A stretch of 64,000 nucleotides of DNA from Paraescarpia echinospica. Taxonomy: Eukaryota; Annelida; Polychaeta; Sabellida; Siboglinidae. Where the stretch lies: NCBI GenBank assembly GCA_020002185.1, contig CM034544.1:4710632-4774631 (forward strand). Reading direction: 5' to 3'. A program made the position numbers and the translations under genes. Every line of letters begins with the position of its first letter. The first letter of the stretch is position 1. The notes beneath the pieces were generated by a model. That model made no database searches. It was given only the letters and a program-made list of their open reading frames with translations, and had not been told where the DNA came from. Of this stretch, positions 9,844 to 49,189 are shown piece after piece.

Positions 9844-9905
9844 AAGGTGGGGTCACGGGGTCAGATCAAAGGGTCATGGGGTCAGATCAAAGGGTCATGG
9901 AGTCA
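9844..9905. repeat. Short 21-bp tandem repeat, 3 copies
   Basis: GGGTCAGATCAAAGGGTCAT is repeated just downstream of the exon G donor. The rest of 9906-11925 has no gene apart from the two elements listed at 10.04 and 10.6 kb; it is AT-rich unique sequence. Confidence 0.7.
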
Positions 9906-10037
9906 GTCAAGGAAGGAAGGGGAGACGGTGGGTTTTGTAAGAAGATTAGTAAGTTGTTTTGAGGAAATGGTGATGATGCAATGTTATAGTTAAACTTCTG
10001 AAACTATTTGGAAATCAAAATAATTATTTTTTATCAT

Positions 10038-10275
10038 TGACCTATCCATCATGTGACCTGTTGCCTAGCAAAACCTCTGTTAAGCCATCAGAAAATATGT
10101 GGTGGGTTCGGACATTCCATCATATATTTTGTTGAAATTCTGGTCTCAAAAGTGTTTCTTTAAGACAAAAACATAAGTCAAACTTTCTAAAGTGACAACT
10201 GTATGTGGGAATGTTTGATTTATGAGATGTCATGCAGCAATAGCAATGTAATTCACTTATATAACCGTTATCAAC
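10038..10275. mobile_element. Dispersed repeat, copy 1 (inverse of 31870-32098)
   Basis: Shares, in opposite orientation to 31.87-32.10 kb, GACCTGTTG..CTAGCAAAA, GTGGGTTCGGACATTCC, TTTGTTGAA.TTCTGGTC and a GATTTATGAGATG block in the same order and spacing. No coding potential, so probably a non-autonomous element. Confidence 0.6.
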
Positions 10276-10616
10276 ATTGGTGACAAAAGCAAAGCTGACG
10301 GAGGTCACCCGCAAAAATTTTATTGTGACGTAGGCAAACCACGACATATTGGATGCATCAATTTGTAGATGTGGTTCTGAAACATCTTAAACTATTTATA
10401 AAATAAAATACACTGTAGTTATCTTTGTGTAATTTGTAGACGTGGTTCCAAGTCTGTTCCATACAGGTACAAATCGATAAAAGCTATTAAAAAAACGTTT
10501 TTAACAACTGTTGGTCACTGGATTACTACAAAACCGTTCATGTAGAGTTGACTTGATCTTGTTTCTTTATCATATTTGAATGCATATATATATTCTATTA
10601 ATTTCTTACATTATTT

Positions 10617-10759
10617 GACAGCAAGAATTAAACTTACATTGGAGCAATTGTTGACACTTGCGATGTTTTGACCCGTCTACAGCAGATCTTGATCACGCAC
10701 TGATATCATGAGACATTGTATGTTTTAATTGCTCCAAAATAAGTTTAATTCTTGCTGTC
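10617..10759. mobile_element. Foldback element, 143 bp
   Basis: GACAGCAAGAATTAAACTTA at the left end is inverted at the right end, and the match continues through TTGGAGCAATT with 2-3 mismatches. The ~75-bp centre is unique. This is typical of a hairpin-type MITE. Confidence 0.7.
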
Positions 10760-11929
10760 TAATGGAATCTTGGAGCCATGAGAAACATTTTTCACACTGT
10801 TACATTACATTGTAAGGATTTTCGCAAGCATTGGCACATACCGGGACGGTATTTAACATCTCTCATATTCAGACTTACACCAAGCACAGACATATATCGA
10901 ACAGATACATATCTTACTGTGTAGGTTGTGCAGTAGTTTCCTGGAATTTTGACAATTTAATTTATATAAGCATCAACTATAGGTAAACAATTTCAGTTTT
11001 CTAGGTGGACGTGATCGTTGATTCAGTACCGACTTGTGGCCAGCTGGAGAACTACTCGGCAGTTTCGTAGAATAAGGTATAGGTTGTAGCGACTGTCTGC
11101 GTCACTAACATCTTTCCACTAAAATATAGGGTGTTGAAATACAAATGGACTTTTGATTTTATGAAACAATCTGCTATAGGTAACTATTAGTTAAATCAAT
11201 AATGCAAATCCTGTCAAAGTCATGATTATGATTACTGTGAAAACATTATTATTTCAGTTTGGCCATATAGGCCAACATTTGGTGATACAATTTTAGTTCT
11301 GTTGTAACAGGTTGAGCTAACCCCATGCCAGAAGGAATTCTTTTTTATTGTGCATGCCATCATAAGCGCTGTTAACAAGCTTTAAACTTAGTCTGTTGCT
11401 GTGCTGAAAGTGTTTTTATTGTTTCTAATGCGGTTTCCCTGCAAATAATTGTATGAGTTATTACGTTTATACTGTGTATTATGTATACAGGCGAGATATT
11501 TAACTAAATACCTGTTACTAGCAGACGACCTTAGATTAGCAGATGACCTTAGAATCAACGCTTACTTTATAGCACAGGATTACTCTCAACCTCTTTCACT
11601 GTGTACCTTTCCTGTGACTACAAAATTATATTATATATACACTGTACTTTAATTAGTTAAAATAATTTGTTAAGAGTATGCGACACCGAGTGTTTTAGGT
11701 GAACATGGAAAACATTGAATGCGTGGATATATATTAAGAGATATATTAGAACAAGGTATTTTTTGCAGCATAATATTGTATGCAGGATGTAGGGTAAATG
11801 TTTTGATGTACAGCTTAGGTTTTATTTAATGTACACTGTTCATTTCTTTAAATGAACAGTGTACATTTCTTTTAATGTCACTGTTAGTACAGACCGAAAT
11901 CATAAAAATGTACTCAGGAATATGAGCAA

Positions 11930-13750
11930 GTGAGGGATGTTCTGTTTCTAGCTGGTCTTCCCCCGGTCCGGCTGCAGTTAACCAGACAAATGACACACGA
12001 GATTTTCTGTTTCTAGCTGGTCTTCCCACGGTCCAGCTGCAATTAACCAGACGAATGACACACAAGATGTTCTGTTTCTAGCTGGTCTTCCCCCGGTCCG
12101 GCTGCAGTTAACCAGACAAATGACACACAAGATTTTCTGTTTCTAGCTGGTCTTCCCCCGGTCCAGCTGCAATTAACCAGACGAATGACACACGAGATGT
12201 TCTGTTTCTAGCTGGTCTTCCCCGGTCCGGCTGCAGTTAACCAGACGAATGACACACGAGATGTTCTGTTTCTAGCTGGTCTTCCCCGGTCCGGCTGCAG
12301 TTAACCAGACGAATGACACACGAGATGTTCTGTTTCTAGCTGGTCTTCCCCCAGTCCGGCTGCAGTTAACCAGACGAATGACACACGGGATGTTCTGTTT
12401 CTAGCTGGTCTTCCCCGGTCCGGCTGCAGTTAACCAGACGAATGACACACGAGATTTTCTGTTTCTAGCTGGTCTTCCCCCGGTCCGGCTGCAGTTAACC
12501 AGACGAATGACACATGAGATTTTCTGTTTCTAGCTGGTCTTCCCCCGGTCCGGCTGCAGTTAACCAGACGAATGACACACAAGATTTTCTGTTTCTGGCT
12601 GGTCTTCCCCCGGTCTGGCTGCAGTTAACCAGACGAATGACACACGAGATGTTCTGTTTCTAGCTGGTCTTCCCCGGTCTGGCTGCAGTTAACCAGACGA
12701 ATGACACACGAGATGTTCTGTTTCTAGCTGGTCTTCCCCCGGTCCGGCTGCAGTTAACCAGACAAAGGACACACGAGATGTTCTGTTTCTAGCTGGTCTT
12801 CCCCCGGTCCGGCTGCAGTTAACCAGACGAATGACACACGGGATGTTCTGTTTCTAGCTGGTCTTCACCCGGTCCGGCTGCAGTTAACCAGACGAATGAC
12901 ACACGGGATGTTCTGTTTCTAGCTGGTCTTCCCCCGGTCCGGCTGCAGTTAACCAGACGAATGACACACAAGATTTTCTGTTTCTAGCTGGTCTTCCCCC
13001 GGTCTGGCTGCAGTTAACCAGACGAATGACACACGAGATGTTCTGTTTCTAGCTGGTCTTCCCCGGTCCGGCTGCAGTTAACCAGACGAATGACACACGA
13101 GATGTTCTGTTTCTAGCTGGTCTTCCCCGGTCCGGCTGCAGTTAACCAGACGAATGACACACGAGATGTTCTGTTTCTAGCTGGTCTTTCCCCGGTCCGG
13201 CTGCAGTTAACCAGACAATGGACACACGATGTTCTGTTTCTAGCTGGTCTTCCCCCGGTCCGGCTGCAGTTAACCAGACGAATGACACACGGGATGTTCT
13301 GTTTCTAGCTGGTCTTCCCCCGGTCCGGCTGCAGTTAACCAGACGAATGACACACGGGATGTTCTGTTTCTAGCTGGTCTTCCCCCGGTCCGGCTGCAGT
13401 TAACCAGACGAATGACACGGGATGTTCTGTTTCTAGCTGGTCTTCCCCCGGTCCGGCTGCAGTTAACCAGACGAATGACACACGGGATGTTCTGTTTCTA
13501 GCTGGTCTTCCCCTGGTCCGGCTGCAGTTAACCAGACGAATGACACGGGATGTTCTGTTTCTAGCTGGTCTTCCCCCGGTCCGGCTGCAGTTAACCAGAC
13601 GAATGGCACACACGATGTTCTGTTTCTAGCTGGTCTTCCCCAGTTCCGGCTGCAGTTAACCAGACGAATGACACACAAGATGTTCTGTTTCTAGCTGGTC
13701 TTCCCCCGGTCCGGCTGCAGTTAACCAGACGAATGACACACACGATATTC
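11930..13750. repeat. 64-65-bp minisatellite, about 28 copies
   Basis: The unit starts GATGTTCTGTTTCTAGCTGG, then TCTTCCCCCGGTCCGGCTGC and AGTTAACCAGACGAATGACACACGA. Copies differ by 1-4 bases. Each unit has a good 3' splice-site look-alike (TTCTGTTTCTAG|C) and a second AG at GGCTGCAG|T. The array ends a few bases before a Lys-rich candidate exon. Confidence 0.95.
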
Positions 13751-13807
13751 TGCGGAATCTATGAAATGGGAAGCGGCAAGGCACCAAAGAAAAAGAAAGG
13801 AAAAAAG
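13721..13807 (+). CDS. Candidate Lys-rich 3' exon of the LRR gene
   Basis: If the last unit of the array supplies the acceptor GGCTGCAG, a phase-0 exon of 29 codons reads to MGSGKAPKKKKGKK and ends at AAG|GTGGTG. With the next candidate exon it would give a basic C terminus (KKKGKKKDT, stop) resembling the linker coded by exons E and F. Both splice sites are weak and the composition is biased. An alternative frame (MKWEAARHQRKRKEK) exists. Treat as tentative. Confidence 0.3.
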
Positions 13808-14273
13808 GTGGTGATAGACCCACATTTACTGCCCTCTACCCTCTATTAGAGTTAATTTAATGGGAATATATTTATAAAATAATTTTGCCATTTTAAATGT
13901 GTAGAACTTTAGTTAGAGAAAGAAATAGACCCATATCTGATCCGATTAATCAGGGGACCGTTTCACTACAATAATAGTCTTACAAGGAAAATTTATCATT
14001 AAAGACAATCCGTTGTTAATTTTAAGGAAATTTTTCAAAATACAAAATGCTGCCATGTCACCAAGGACACTATTTCGATGACACGCCAGTGAACGTGTCC
14101 TGGTGACACGTCCCAATGTTGACAGTTTTCAATATATAAGATCATGTTAATTAAGGAGTGAAATTGATTTAACTGAGCAGAATCAGGCATATGAGCTCCC
14201 AAGTACATCAGTAAAATGGCTCCCTGTACATCTGGAAACCAGGCTTAACAAAGATGGTTTCTCTTTATTACAG

Positions 14274-14285
14274 AAAGACACGTGA
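14274..14285 (+). CDS. Candidate terminal exon, Lys-Asp-Thr-stop
   Basis: A strong acceptor (TTTCTCTTTATTACAG) is followed at once by AAA GAC ACG TGA, which would close the reading frame from 13721-13807. The 26-bp array starts about 20 bases after the stop and would be 3' UTR. The coding part is too short for independent support. Nothing else is recognised in 13808-14260. Confidence 0.25.
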   Translation, partial: KDT

Positions 14286-14307
14286 AACCCACGAATTGAA
14301 AGTCAAC

Positions 14308-16912
14308 ACTGGGGCTGTTGTGGTCAGTCTAACACTGGTGCTCTCATGGTCAGTCTAACACTAGGGCTGTCACGGTCAGTCTAACACTGGGGCTGTCATG
14401 ATCAGTCTAACACTGGGGCTGTCACAGTCAGTCTAACACTGGTGCTGTCACGGTCAATCTAACACTAGGGCTGTCACGGTCAGTCTAACAGTGGGGCTGT
14501 CATGATCAGTCTAACACTGGTGCTGTCACGGTCAGTCTAACATTGGTGCTGTCACGGTCAGTCTAACACTGGTGCTGTCACGGTCAGTCTAACACTGGGG
14601 CTGTCACTGTTAGTCTAACACTGGTACTGTCAGTCTAACACTGGGACTGTCACGGTCAGTCTAACACTGGGGCTGTCACGGTCAGTCTAACACTGGTGCT
14701 GTCGTGGTCAGTGTAACACTGGGGCTGTCACAGTCAGTCTAACACTGGGGCTGTCGCGGTCAGTCTAACACTGGGGCTGTCGCGGTCAGTCTAACACTGG
14801 GACTGTCACTGTTAGTCTAACATAGGGACTGTCACGGTTAGTCTAACACTGGTACTGTCACTGTCAGTCTAACACTGAGACTGTCGCAGTCAGTCTAACA
14901 CTGGGGCTGTCGCGGTCAGTCTAACACTGGGACTGTCACTATTAGTCTAACACTGGTACTGTCATTGTCAGTCTAACACTGGGGCTGTCAGTCTAACACT
15001 GGGGCGGTCACGGTCAGTTTAACACTGGAGCTGTCACGGTCAGTCTAACACTGGGGCTGTCACGGTCAGTCTAACACTGGGGTTTCACTGTCACTAACAC
15101 TGGGGCTGTCAGTCTAACAGTGGGGCTGTCACGGTTAGTCTAACACTGGGGCTGTCACGGTCAGTCTAACACTGGGGCTGTCAGTCTAACACTGGGCTGT
15201 CACGGTCAGTCTAACACTGGGACTGTCACTGTTAGTCTAACACTGGTACTGTCATTGTCAGTCTAACACTGGGGCTGTCAGTCTAACACTGGGGCGGTCA
15301 CGGTCAGTTTAACACTGGAGCTGTCACGGTCAGTCTAACACTGGGGCTGTCACGGTCAGTCTAACACTGGGGTTGTCACTGTCACTAACACTGGGGCTGT
15401 CAGTCTAACACTGGGGCTGTCACGGTCAGTCTAACAGTGGGGTTGTCACTGTCAGTCTAACACTGATACTGTCACTGTTAGTCTAACACTGGGGCTGTCA
15501 CTGTCAGTCTAACACTGGGACTGTCACTGTCAGTCTAACACTGTGGCTGTCACGGTCAGTCTAACACTGGGGCTGTCGCGGTCAGTCTAACACCGAGACT
15601 GTCACTGTTAGTCTAACACTGGGACTATCACTGTTAGCCTAACACTGAGACTGTCACGGTCAGTCTAACACTGGGGCTGTCACGGTCAGTCTAACACTGG
15701 TGCTGTCACTGTCAGTCTAACACTGGGACTGTCACTGTCAGTCTAACACCGAGACTGTCATGGTCAGTCTAACACTGGGACTGTCACTGTTAGTCTAACA
15801 CTGGGGCTGTCGCGGTCAGTCTAACACTGGGGCTGTCACAGTCAGTCTAACACTGGGGCTGTCGCGGTCAGTCTAACACTGTGGCTGTCACGGTCAGTCT
15901 AACACTGGGGCTGTCACTGTTAGTCTAACATAGGGACTGTCACGGTTAGTCTAACACTGGGACTATCACTGTTAGCCTAACACTGAGACTGTCACGGTCA
16001 GTCTAACACTGGTGCTGTCACTGTCAGTCTAACACTGGGACTGTCACTGTCAGTCTAACACTGAGACTGTCATGGTCAGTCTAACACTGGGACTGTCATT
16101 GTTAGTCTAACACTGGGGCTGTCGCGGTCAGTCTAACACTGGGGCTGTCGCAGTCAGTCTAACACTGGGGCTGTCGCGGTCAGTCTAACACTGGGGCTGT
16201 CGCGGTCAGTCTAACACTGGGACTGTCACTGTTAGTCTAACATAGGGACTGTCACGGTTAGTCTAACACTGGTACTGTCACTGTCAGTCTAACACTGAGA
16301 CTGTCGCAGTCAGTCTAACACTGGGGCTGTCGCCGTCAGTCTAACACTGGGACTGTCGCTGTTAGTCTAACACTGGTAGTGTCACTGTTAGTCTAACACT
16401 GGGGCTGCCACAGTCAGTCTAACACTGGGGCTGTCACGGTCAGTCTAACACTGGTGCTGTCGTGGTCAGTCTAACACTGGGACTGTCACGGTCAGTCTAA
16501 CACTGTGGCTGTCACGGTCAGTCTAACACTGGGGTTGTCACGATCAGTCTAACACTGAGACTGTCACTGTTAGTCTAACACTGGGAATGTCACTGTTAGT
16601 CTAACACTGGGACTGTCACTCTAACACTGGGACTGTCACCGTCAGTCTAACACTGGGACTGTCAGTCTAACACTGGGGCTGTCACGGTCAGTCTAACACT
16701 GGGGCTGTTGCGTTGAGTCTAACACTGGGGCTGTCACTGTCAGTCTAACACTGGGACTGTCACTGTCAGTCTAACACTGAGACTGCCATGGTCAGTCTAA
16801 CACTGAGGCCGTCATTGTCAGTCTAACACTGGGACTGTCACTCTAACACTGGGACTGTCACGGTCAGTCTAACACTGGGGTTGTCACTGTCAGTCTAACA
16901 CCGAGGCTGTCA
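14308..16912. repeat. 26-bp satellite-like array, about 100 copies
   Basis: The unit is GTCTAACACTGGGGCTGTCA plus CGGTCA. Units of 26 bp alternate with shortened ones lacking the CGGTCA/CTGTCA half. Subtypes (GGGGCTGTCGCGG, GGGACTGTCACTG, GAGACTGTC) recur in the same order several times, so blocks of several hundred bases have been duplicated. At 2.6 kb it is one of the two longest arrays in the window, and its first unit lies in unique sequence next to the candidate terminal exon. Confidence 0.95.
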
Positions 16913-17222
16913 CTGTCGGAAACAACATACTATCACAGGGGTGTCACTGTCAGAAACAACATATACTACCACAGGGGGTGTCACTGTCAGAAACAACATA
17001 TACTATGACAGGGGGTGTCACTGTCGGAAACAACATACTATCACAGGGGCATCACTGTCAGAAACAACATATATTATCACAGGGGTGTCACTATCAGAAA
17101 TATAACATACTAACACAGGGGGTGTCACTGTCGGAAACAAACCATGATACTAATTCAGGGGGTGTCACTGTAGGAAAAAAAACATACTAACACAGGGGAG
17201 GGAGTGTCACTGTCGGAAACAA
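16913..17222. repeat. ~38-bp tandem repeat, about 8 copies
   Basis: The unit is GGAAACAACATACTATCACA followed by GGGGGTGTCACTGTC. It shares GTCACTGTC with the preceding 26-bp array and continues it without a break, so one array appears to have given rise to the other at the boundary. Confidence 0.88.
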
Positions 17223-17303
17223 AACGCATTTTTCGTGTCATATTTTATTGCCTTATTGAGGCTAGTTAAAAATATCAATCACCCAAATAAAATCCTACAA
17301 TTC

Positions 17304-17599
17304 GCAGTTTCGCACCAAGATATACGATTCAAAATGCCGCTTACGCAGCACATGTTTACATTACACATCGGAAGCTCACACGAACTGCACCTCGATTGTG
17401 CATACAACACCTCTACTACGGACACCAATTCTTCTACTCCTGCGGCACCTTCCAGTGCGAACAAACACATGCAACAGAACCGTTCTACAACGACCACGAC
17501 ACATTTTTTCAACACTCGGAAATGCACTATCACACTGACGCGCACCGCTGTCCGTGCAACCCACAGGGGCACCAATACAGCAGCAGGGAATCTGTTTAA
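17304..17599 (+). CDS. Possible terminal exon of unknown gene, Cys/His/aromatic-rich
   Basis: A frame open from 17291 to a TAA at 17597-17599 codes a product rich in His, Cys and aromatics: LYYGHQFFYSCGTFQCEQTH in the middle and AHRCPCNPQGHQYSSRESV at the end. AATAAA follows 8 bases after the stop, as in a last exon. There is no in-frame start Met upstream, so it would need an acceptor (ATTCGCAG at about 17303 is the only visible candidate). A second + frame and a minus frame are also open here, so coding is not proven. I do not recognise a family. Confidence 0.3.
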
Positions 17600-17606
17600 T
17601 GTAATC

Positions 17607-17612
17607 AATAAA
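17607..17612 (+). terminator. AATAAA polyadenylation signal
   Basis: A canonical hexamer 8 bases after the stop of the 17304-17599 ORF. On the opposite strand AATAAA (TTTATT on +) also occurs near 17651, which could serve the converging AMMECR1 transcript if its 3' UTR is about 3 kb long. Confidence 0.35.
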
Positions 17613-20594
17613 TGATGGTATTAAGCTCCTTACACCACAATAATTAGGTTTTTATTTACCCTTAACCGGACTTTGAGTGTACAGAATTCAAAAAGGACAG
17701 TTCACAAGTTCCCGAATTCATCCATACTTTCTGTGTTTGCTTAGAATGTTTGAATAATGGAACACTGACATTGGAAAATTGTAATTTTAAAATGCAGCAA
17801 CCATGGGATGTGGGACATTTTTGTGACGAACAATGCATATAAATAAGTGTGACTCACTACGTCGCAATTTGACAAGTTTTAAACATCGGAAATTAAAACC
17901 CGGCAATTACGGGATATATTATGGTTTTATGACCAATGATGTCTACAAACAAAAAAGTATCATGTTGTATCCTGACTGTCTTAACTGTGGAGAAATGTCA
18001 TTTTAAAATGGCATAATCATGGAGTCCGCAGTATTCTCGCTGGCGATGCATACAAATGGATAAGCCCCCACATACAGCCCTTATAACAAGACTGCAGCTT
18101 CCTAGTCGCAAACTCTGGCACAGTTTTAACCATGCTTTCACCACATACAACCTACACACGACAATAAATAGTAAGACTGGTGCTGCCCTCTAGTTGGTCC
18201 CACTTGGATTCTGGGAAGCCTCTGCGTACACTGAGAAACCTGGTGCTTTCCTCGACAACAAACACAGATTCTAGAGTTAGGGTCAAGGAGGGGACGTAAC
18301 CATGCCAACGCTGCCAAAAAATCCACCTAGGTTGCAATTAAAGGCGACTCGGGTGTGGGAAATGTTCAAAATCAGTTGACAATCAATGACGTTTGATAGT
18401 GATCAGTTATCTAACTAACAACACACTGTATCGCGACAGATATCAACACTGATCATGCCATTTCGTACCAACATATTACACAGATTTTAGGGAAGGCGTA
18501 AAACATTCCATTTTTAGTTTCAAATTCACGAAAACTGCCTTTCGAAATCTCCGGTGAAAACGAATAAATGTTGTTTGATGTAGGTATATTTCACAGATTG
18601 ACACTGGATCATTCGCTAAATGGTACTGGATCATTCGCTAAATGGTACAAGCTGATTAACCAACAAAACAAGAATTTCAAATTGTAAAAATCCAGATTTC
18701 AACCTAAAAAACCCACCATGTCTGAATCTCCCTGACCCCCTCATACACCCCATGCCCGGCCCCTCAAGTAGGCAGAAACTAAAAGAAGCATCTCAAATAG
18801 AAATCTATCCGTGCATGTCCTAAGTCTAACTTAACTACACAACTTGGTTGTCGCTAAACAAAAAACGTCCTACGTCACCAGTTGTCATGACAACCACATC
18901 CTCGTCACAATGGTAACCACCCACCCAAGGACATATGAATCTAAATTACTTCTCATCACAAACTTCTCCAATAACTTTGGATACTTAGATGCCAACACTT
19001 AAGGTTTCCCGTAAGTTTAGGTTTTTTCTTAAATTTAAACAGGACATTTGATATATTTTGTACTCATTAAATTTTTTTTAAATTACAGGATGTGGCCTGC
19101 ATTAGTTAAATTGGCAGGCAAGTCAGATTGCCGGTTCGAAACGCGACAAAGCATTGCAAGATTTTCTTAAATTGGACAGCATATAAGTATTTCTTATGCA
19201 TTTGTGAATTTTTTTATACTACAGGATTAAACCAAAATTTTTTAATCTGACAGTTCGAACATGTGATAGATGCATTGAAGTATCGCGGGATCTAACCAAT
19301 GTATACCACTTTGCAGAACAAGTGCCACTGGAGGCCATGCAAACTAGCGGAGACTTATACATGTTCCTTTGGGTGTCTTAGGGATTTCTGCTGCCAGTCC
19401 TACAGGTGTGTACCACTACGTTGGCATCTGTGACGAACACCGACAAGTTTAATATGCGTTCGAATGGACTCGTGTTTACCATGAATACAACTTCATGACC
19501 CCCACATGTTCTAAATAGATTAATCAATAATAAAAAAAATTCTGGAATGAAGAAAATATTTCTTAAGACCATTCTCAGAAGGATAGTCTCAATACTAGAA
19601 TTGTTTCTTATTCAAGAAAATGTGGGGAACTTATTTCTTACTCAAGAAAATGTTGAGAACTATGTCTTGTGTTAGAATATCCAATTTAGCATTGGTGAAA
19701 TAAAAAGTGAAAAGGAAACCAAACTTCACAATTGGTAAATGAAGTGAACGGGTTATGAACTCATACACATAATAAACATGACACCGCGACGCTGTATAAC
19801 ATCACAACATGGCCGATAGTTTGCAGTCTTGATGCGTTTTTAAAATGGCATATGGCATTTCTCATATTTTCTCACATAACTGCTTTGATTACGTAAACAA
19901 AATGAATTTTGTGCATCGTTTTCTGTGAACTATTAATTGTTGTTACCCATAAAATGTTTGCCATAATTATAGATGTTTGTGACTGCTTGAAAAAATATAG
20001 AATAAATGGATCCTCGACACTGGAACCGTAATTATAGATTAACTACATTACTATTAATTTGATCTATTTTACAAAAATGTGCGCAATTTTGAAAAAAAAG
20101 TGTACCTCATCAAGACTGCTAAATCTAACCATCGGCATGCTGGGATAGCTAAACCTAACCATCGGCATGCTGATAGCACATCTAGTTAGCCCATGTCGTT
20201 TTATAACAGTAGAGTTTCCGTGATAACATAGCACACTAAGTTTACAAATTACTATACACAGCGCCACATCTGACCAGCGTCATTACAGCAGTTACTTCTG
20301 AAGGGCTGACCATACGGTTGGCATGGCAACGGAGCCTCGACTCCCTGTTTAAACTCAAAATTTCCAGCATTACGTTAATTACAAAGTTCCCCGCCCAAGA
20401 TGAGCAACGCTTTGATAGCGGTGCCTGCCTGCATTGCCGTGGCAATGAGGACGGCAGAATGTTGGTCTCCATGGCAACCTGATTGATGACAGCATGAGAG
20501 GAGTCCATTGTCGACCATATCGGCGGACGAGAATGGGGCTGTGACGATGACTGACGACGGTGATGAAAGTGTCCACTAGGTGGTACCACCGTCA
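17613..20594. other. Intergenic / AMMECR1 3' UTR region
   Basis: No exon, LINE or array is recognised. Small direct repeats are present: a 21-bp duplication at 18608-18649 (CATTCGCTAAATGGTAC twice), an AAGAAAATGT duplication at 19610-19655 and ACCATCGGCATGCTG twice at 20128-20171. Part of it is probably 3' UTR of the minus-strand AMMECR1 gene. Confidence 0.5.
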
Positions 20595-47384
<26,790 letters not shown>

Positions 47385-47949
47385 CTTGTTGTGCTGCCTC
47401 TTCTCGTCACCCATCATCCAGCGCGAGATCCTCAATGAGATGTTGTAGGTCGTAAACCGAGTATGAACGCCTGAGCGCGTTTATTTTGTTCTAATTTACG
47501 CAAACTGCTTCCAGTGCAATGTCTGTATACATTTCAAATTTCAACACGATTTCTGGATGACTTGTTTCGACAGAGCATAACTTTTTAACGACTATTTATA
47601 CTGGCAGCATCGTGCAAAGTAAATTAGCGACTTGGCTGGTCTGCACGTCTGCACATAAACACGGTCATGCATGGATAACGTTGCTCATGCGCGAGACAGT
47701 TCACGAGAATTCGTATGTCGGTAAAGCATATATGAACGCTCAGAGCGTTCATTTTGAACGAAATGGCTCTGCTTTCGCGCTATCGCACAGAAGAGAGATA
47801 CAAATACCGCATACACGAAATAGACGCGCAGTAACCTAAATTGTTGCTTTCGTTGTCCTTGCTTCCGCCATTGATCATGTACGTCACCAGCACTTTAAAA
47901 TTCACCTCCCTTAGGCGGATCCGAGGGAAACCCGGGGCACGTGCCCTGC
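47385..47949. promoter_or_regulatory. Region upstream of AMMECR1 start
   Basis: Placed by position only: it should hold the 5' UTR and promoter of the minus-strand AMMECR1 gene. CpG-containing motifs are more frequent here than in the introns. No TATA box or defined site can be supported. Confidence 0.3.
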
Positions 47950-47969
47950 CTAGACCATTGGAATTTGGC

Positions 47970-48100
47970 TTGCCCGTTCAAAAAGCTGAAGTTACGGCGG
48001 CGAAACAAATTCAACAGCACCCCCTCGTCTTCCGATGTCATCAGTCGAAAAGAAGGAGAAGCTGAAGTTACGGCGGCAGCAGCGAAAATTCGGTTTTTGT
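47970..48100. repeat. GC-rich dispersed module, copy 1
   Basis: AGCTGAAGTTACGGCGGC and CAACAGCACCCCCTCGTCTTCCGATGTCATCAGTCG recur here and at 48.8, 49.3 and 9.4 kb. The module AAGTTACGGCGGC occurs twice, at 47988 and 48065, so it is partly tandem. Confidence 0.6.
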
Positions 48101-48819
48101 GCCGACGATCCTAGCTAGACTACCTTCTCTGGATCCACCCCATAATTATGAATGGTGGATACTAGCGCGGAATGTGGTAATACCATCCACAACTTACAGG
48201 GCATCTATAACTGAAGTGGTGTAGTATATTTGAGAACTATAGTTTGTGTATGAGTTCTCATACAGTGTGATATTTAGGAATGCTTAGGCCCTAAACATAT
48301 ATCGTTAATGTTGAAAGATCAATAATGCGCATAACTCATGATTATTTTGTTTTTGGTCATGCAGATGACGTGTCAAAGACTTTTACTGCCAACCTAAATG
48401 CGACGACTTAAAGTGTTTAATAGACGTAAAATATTCGATCGAGTGGTAGCAATCCTACCCGATAGGGGTGGGGTAGTTGAAGTTGGACTTGGTTCTACCT
48501 GTTTACAGTCTCTACATATGTACCCACCCTACTAGCAACATAATTAACTGATGGGTAAAGCAGCAGGTCAACAAATGATTAGAAGTTGTTCACTGCATTT
48601 ACACATTACGCAAATGCTCGTTAAAATACCGGCATCCATGTAAGGCATCACAACGTGCATTCCTTTCCTGTCAATGCCGGATTTAAGACAGTAAATAGAC
48701 AGGACAATTTCTCGGCGGCCTCCACAATATAATTTTCTAACGCTTTTTAGGGTAATTTGTTAGGGGTCGACACGTTTTAGACGTAAATAGAATGTTTCAA
48801 TGTGACGCCATCGTCAGAG

Positions 48820-49010
48820 CGCGGGGAAGCCGAAGTTACGGCGCGGCGGCGGGGAGCAAATTTCAAAACAGCATCCCACCACCCCCGTCTTCAAATGTCA
48901 TCAGTCGTGAGCCGAGACAGCGGAGAAGCTGACGTTATGGCTAGGCGGTGAGTTTGTTTAACAGCACTCCCCCCCCCGCGGTCTTCCGATGTTATGGTCC
49001 GACAGTTGCA
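48820..49010. repeat. GC-rich dispersed module, copy 2
   Basis: AGCCGAAGTTACGGCGCGGC, CAGCATCCCACCACCCCCGT, GAGAAGCTGACGTTATGGC and a C-run repeat the 48.0 kb module with changes. No ORF of interest. Confidence 0.6.
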
Positions 49011-49189
49011 TGGAGCGGAGTAGTGCTGACGCTCCGGTTCTCAGCACCACAATATTAATTTCATATTCGCGCCAGTGGCTGCAGCCTGCAGTAGATCTAT
49101 TGTAGACATCGTGCAGCAGATACGTTCATCAGTTTGACAGCGTGGATAGTTTTGACAGGTAGGACTTATACAAATGTATGTTAATATTA

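Noticed and set aside
10440..10466. 27-bp microexon (TWFQVCSIQ) between TTTGTAG and GTACAA
   Set aside because: Splice signals are acceptable but nine codons give no evidence, and a near copy of the site lies at 10363.
10999..11073. Exon candidate after TTTCTAG reading VDVIVDSVPTCGQLENYSAVS then stop
   Set aside because: Phase 0 would fit exon G, but the peptide does not continue the LRR pattern and the downstream frame stops. Kept out without transcript support.
47612..47839. 75-codon + strand ORF upstream of AMMECR1
   Set aside because: No recognisable motif, low codon bias and no neighbouring exon; length is within chance.
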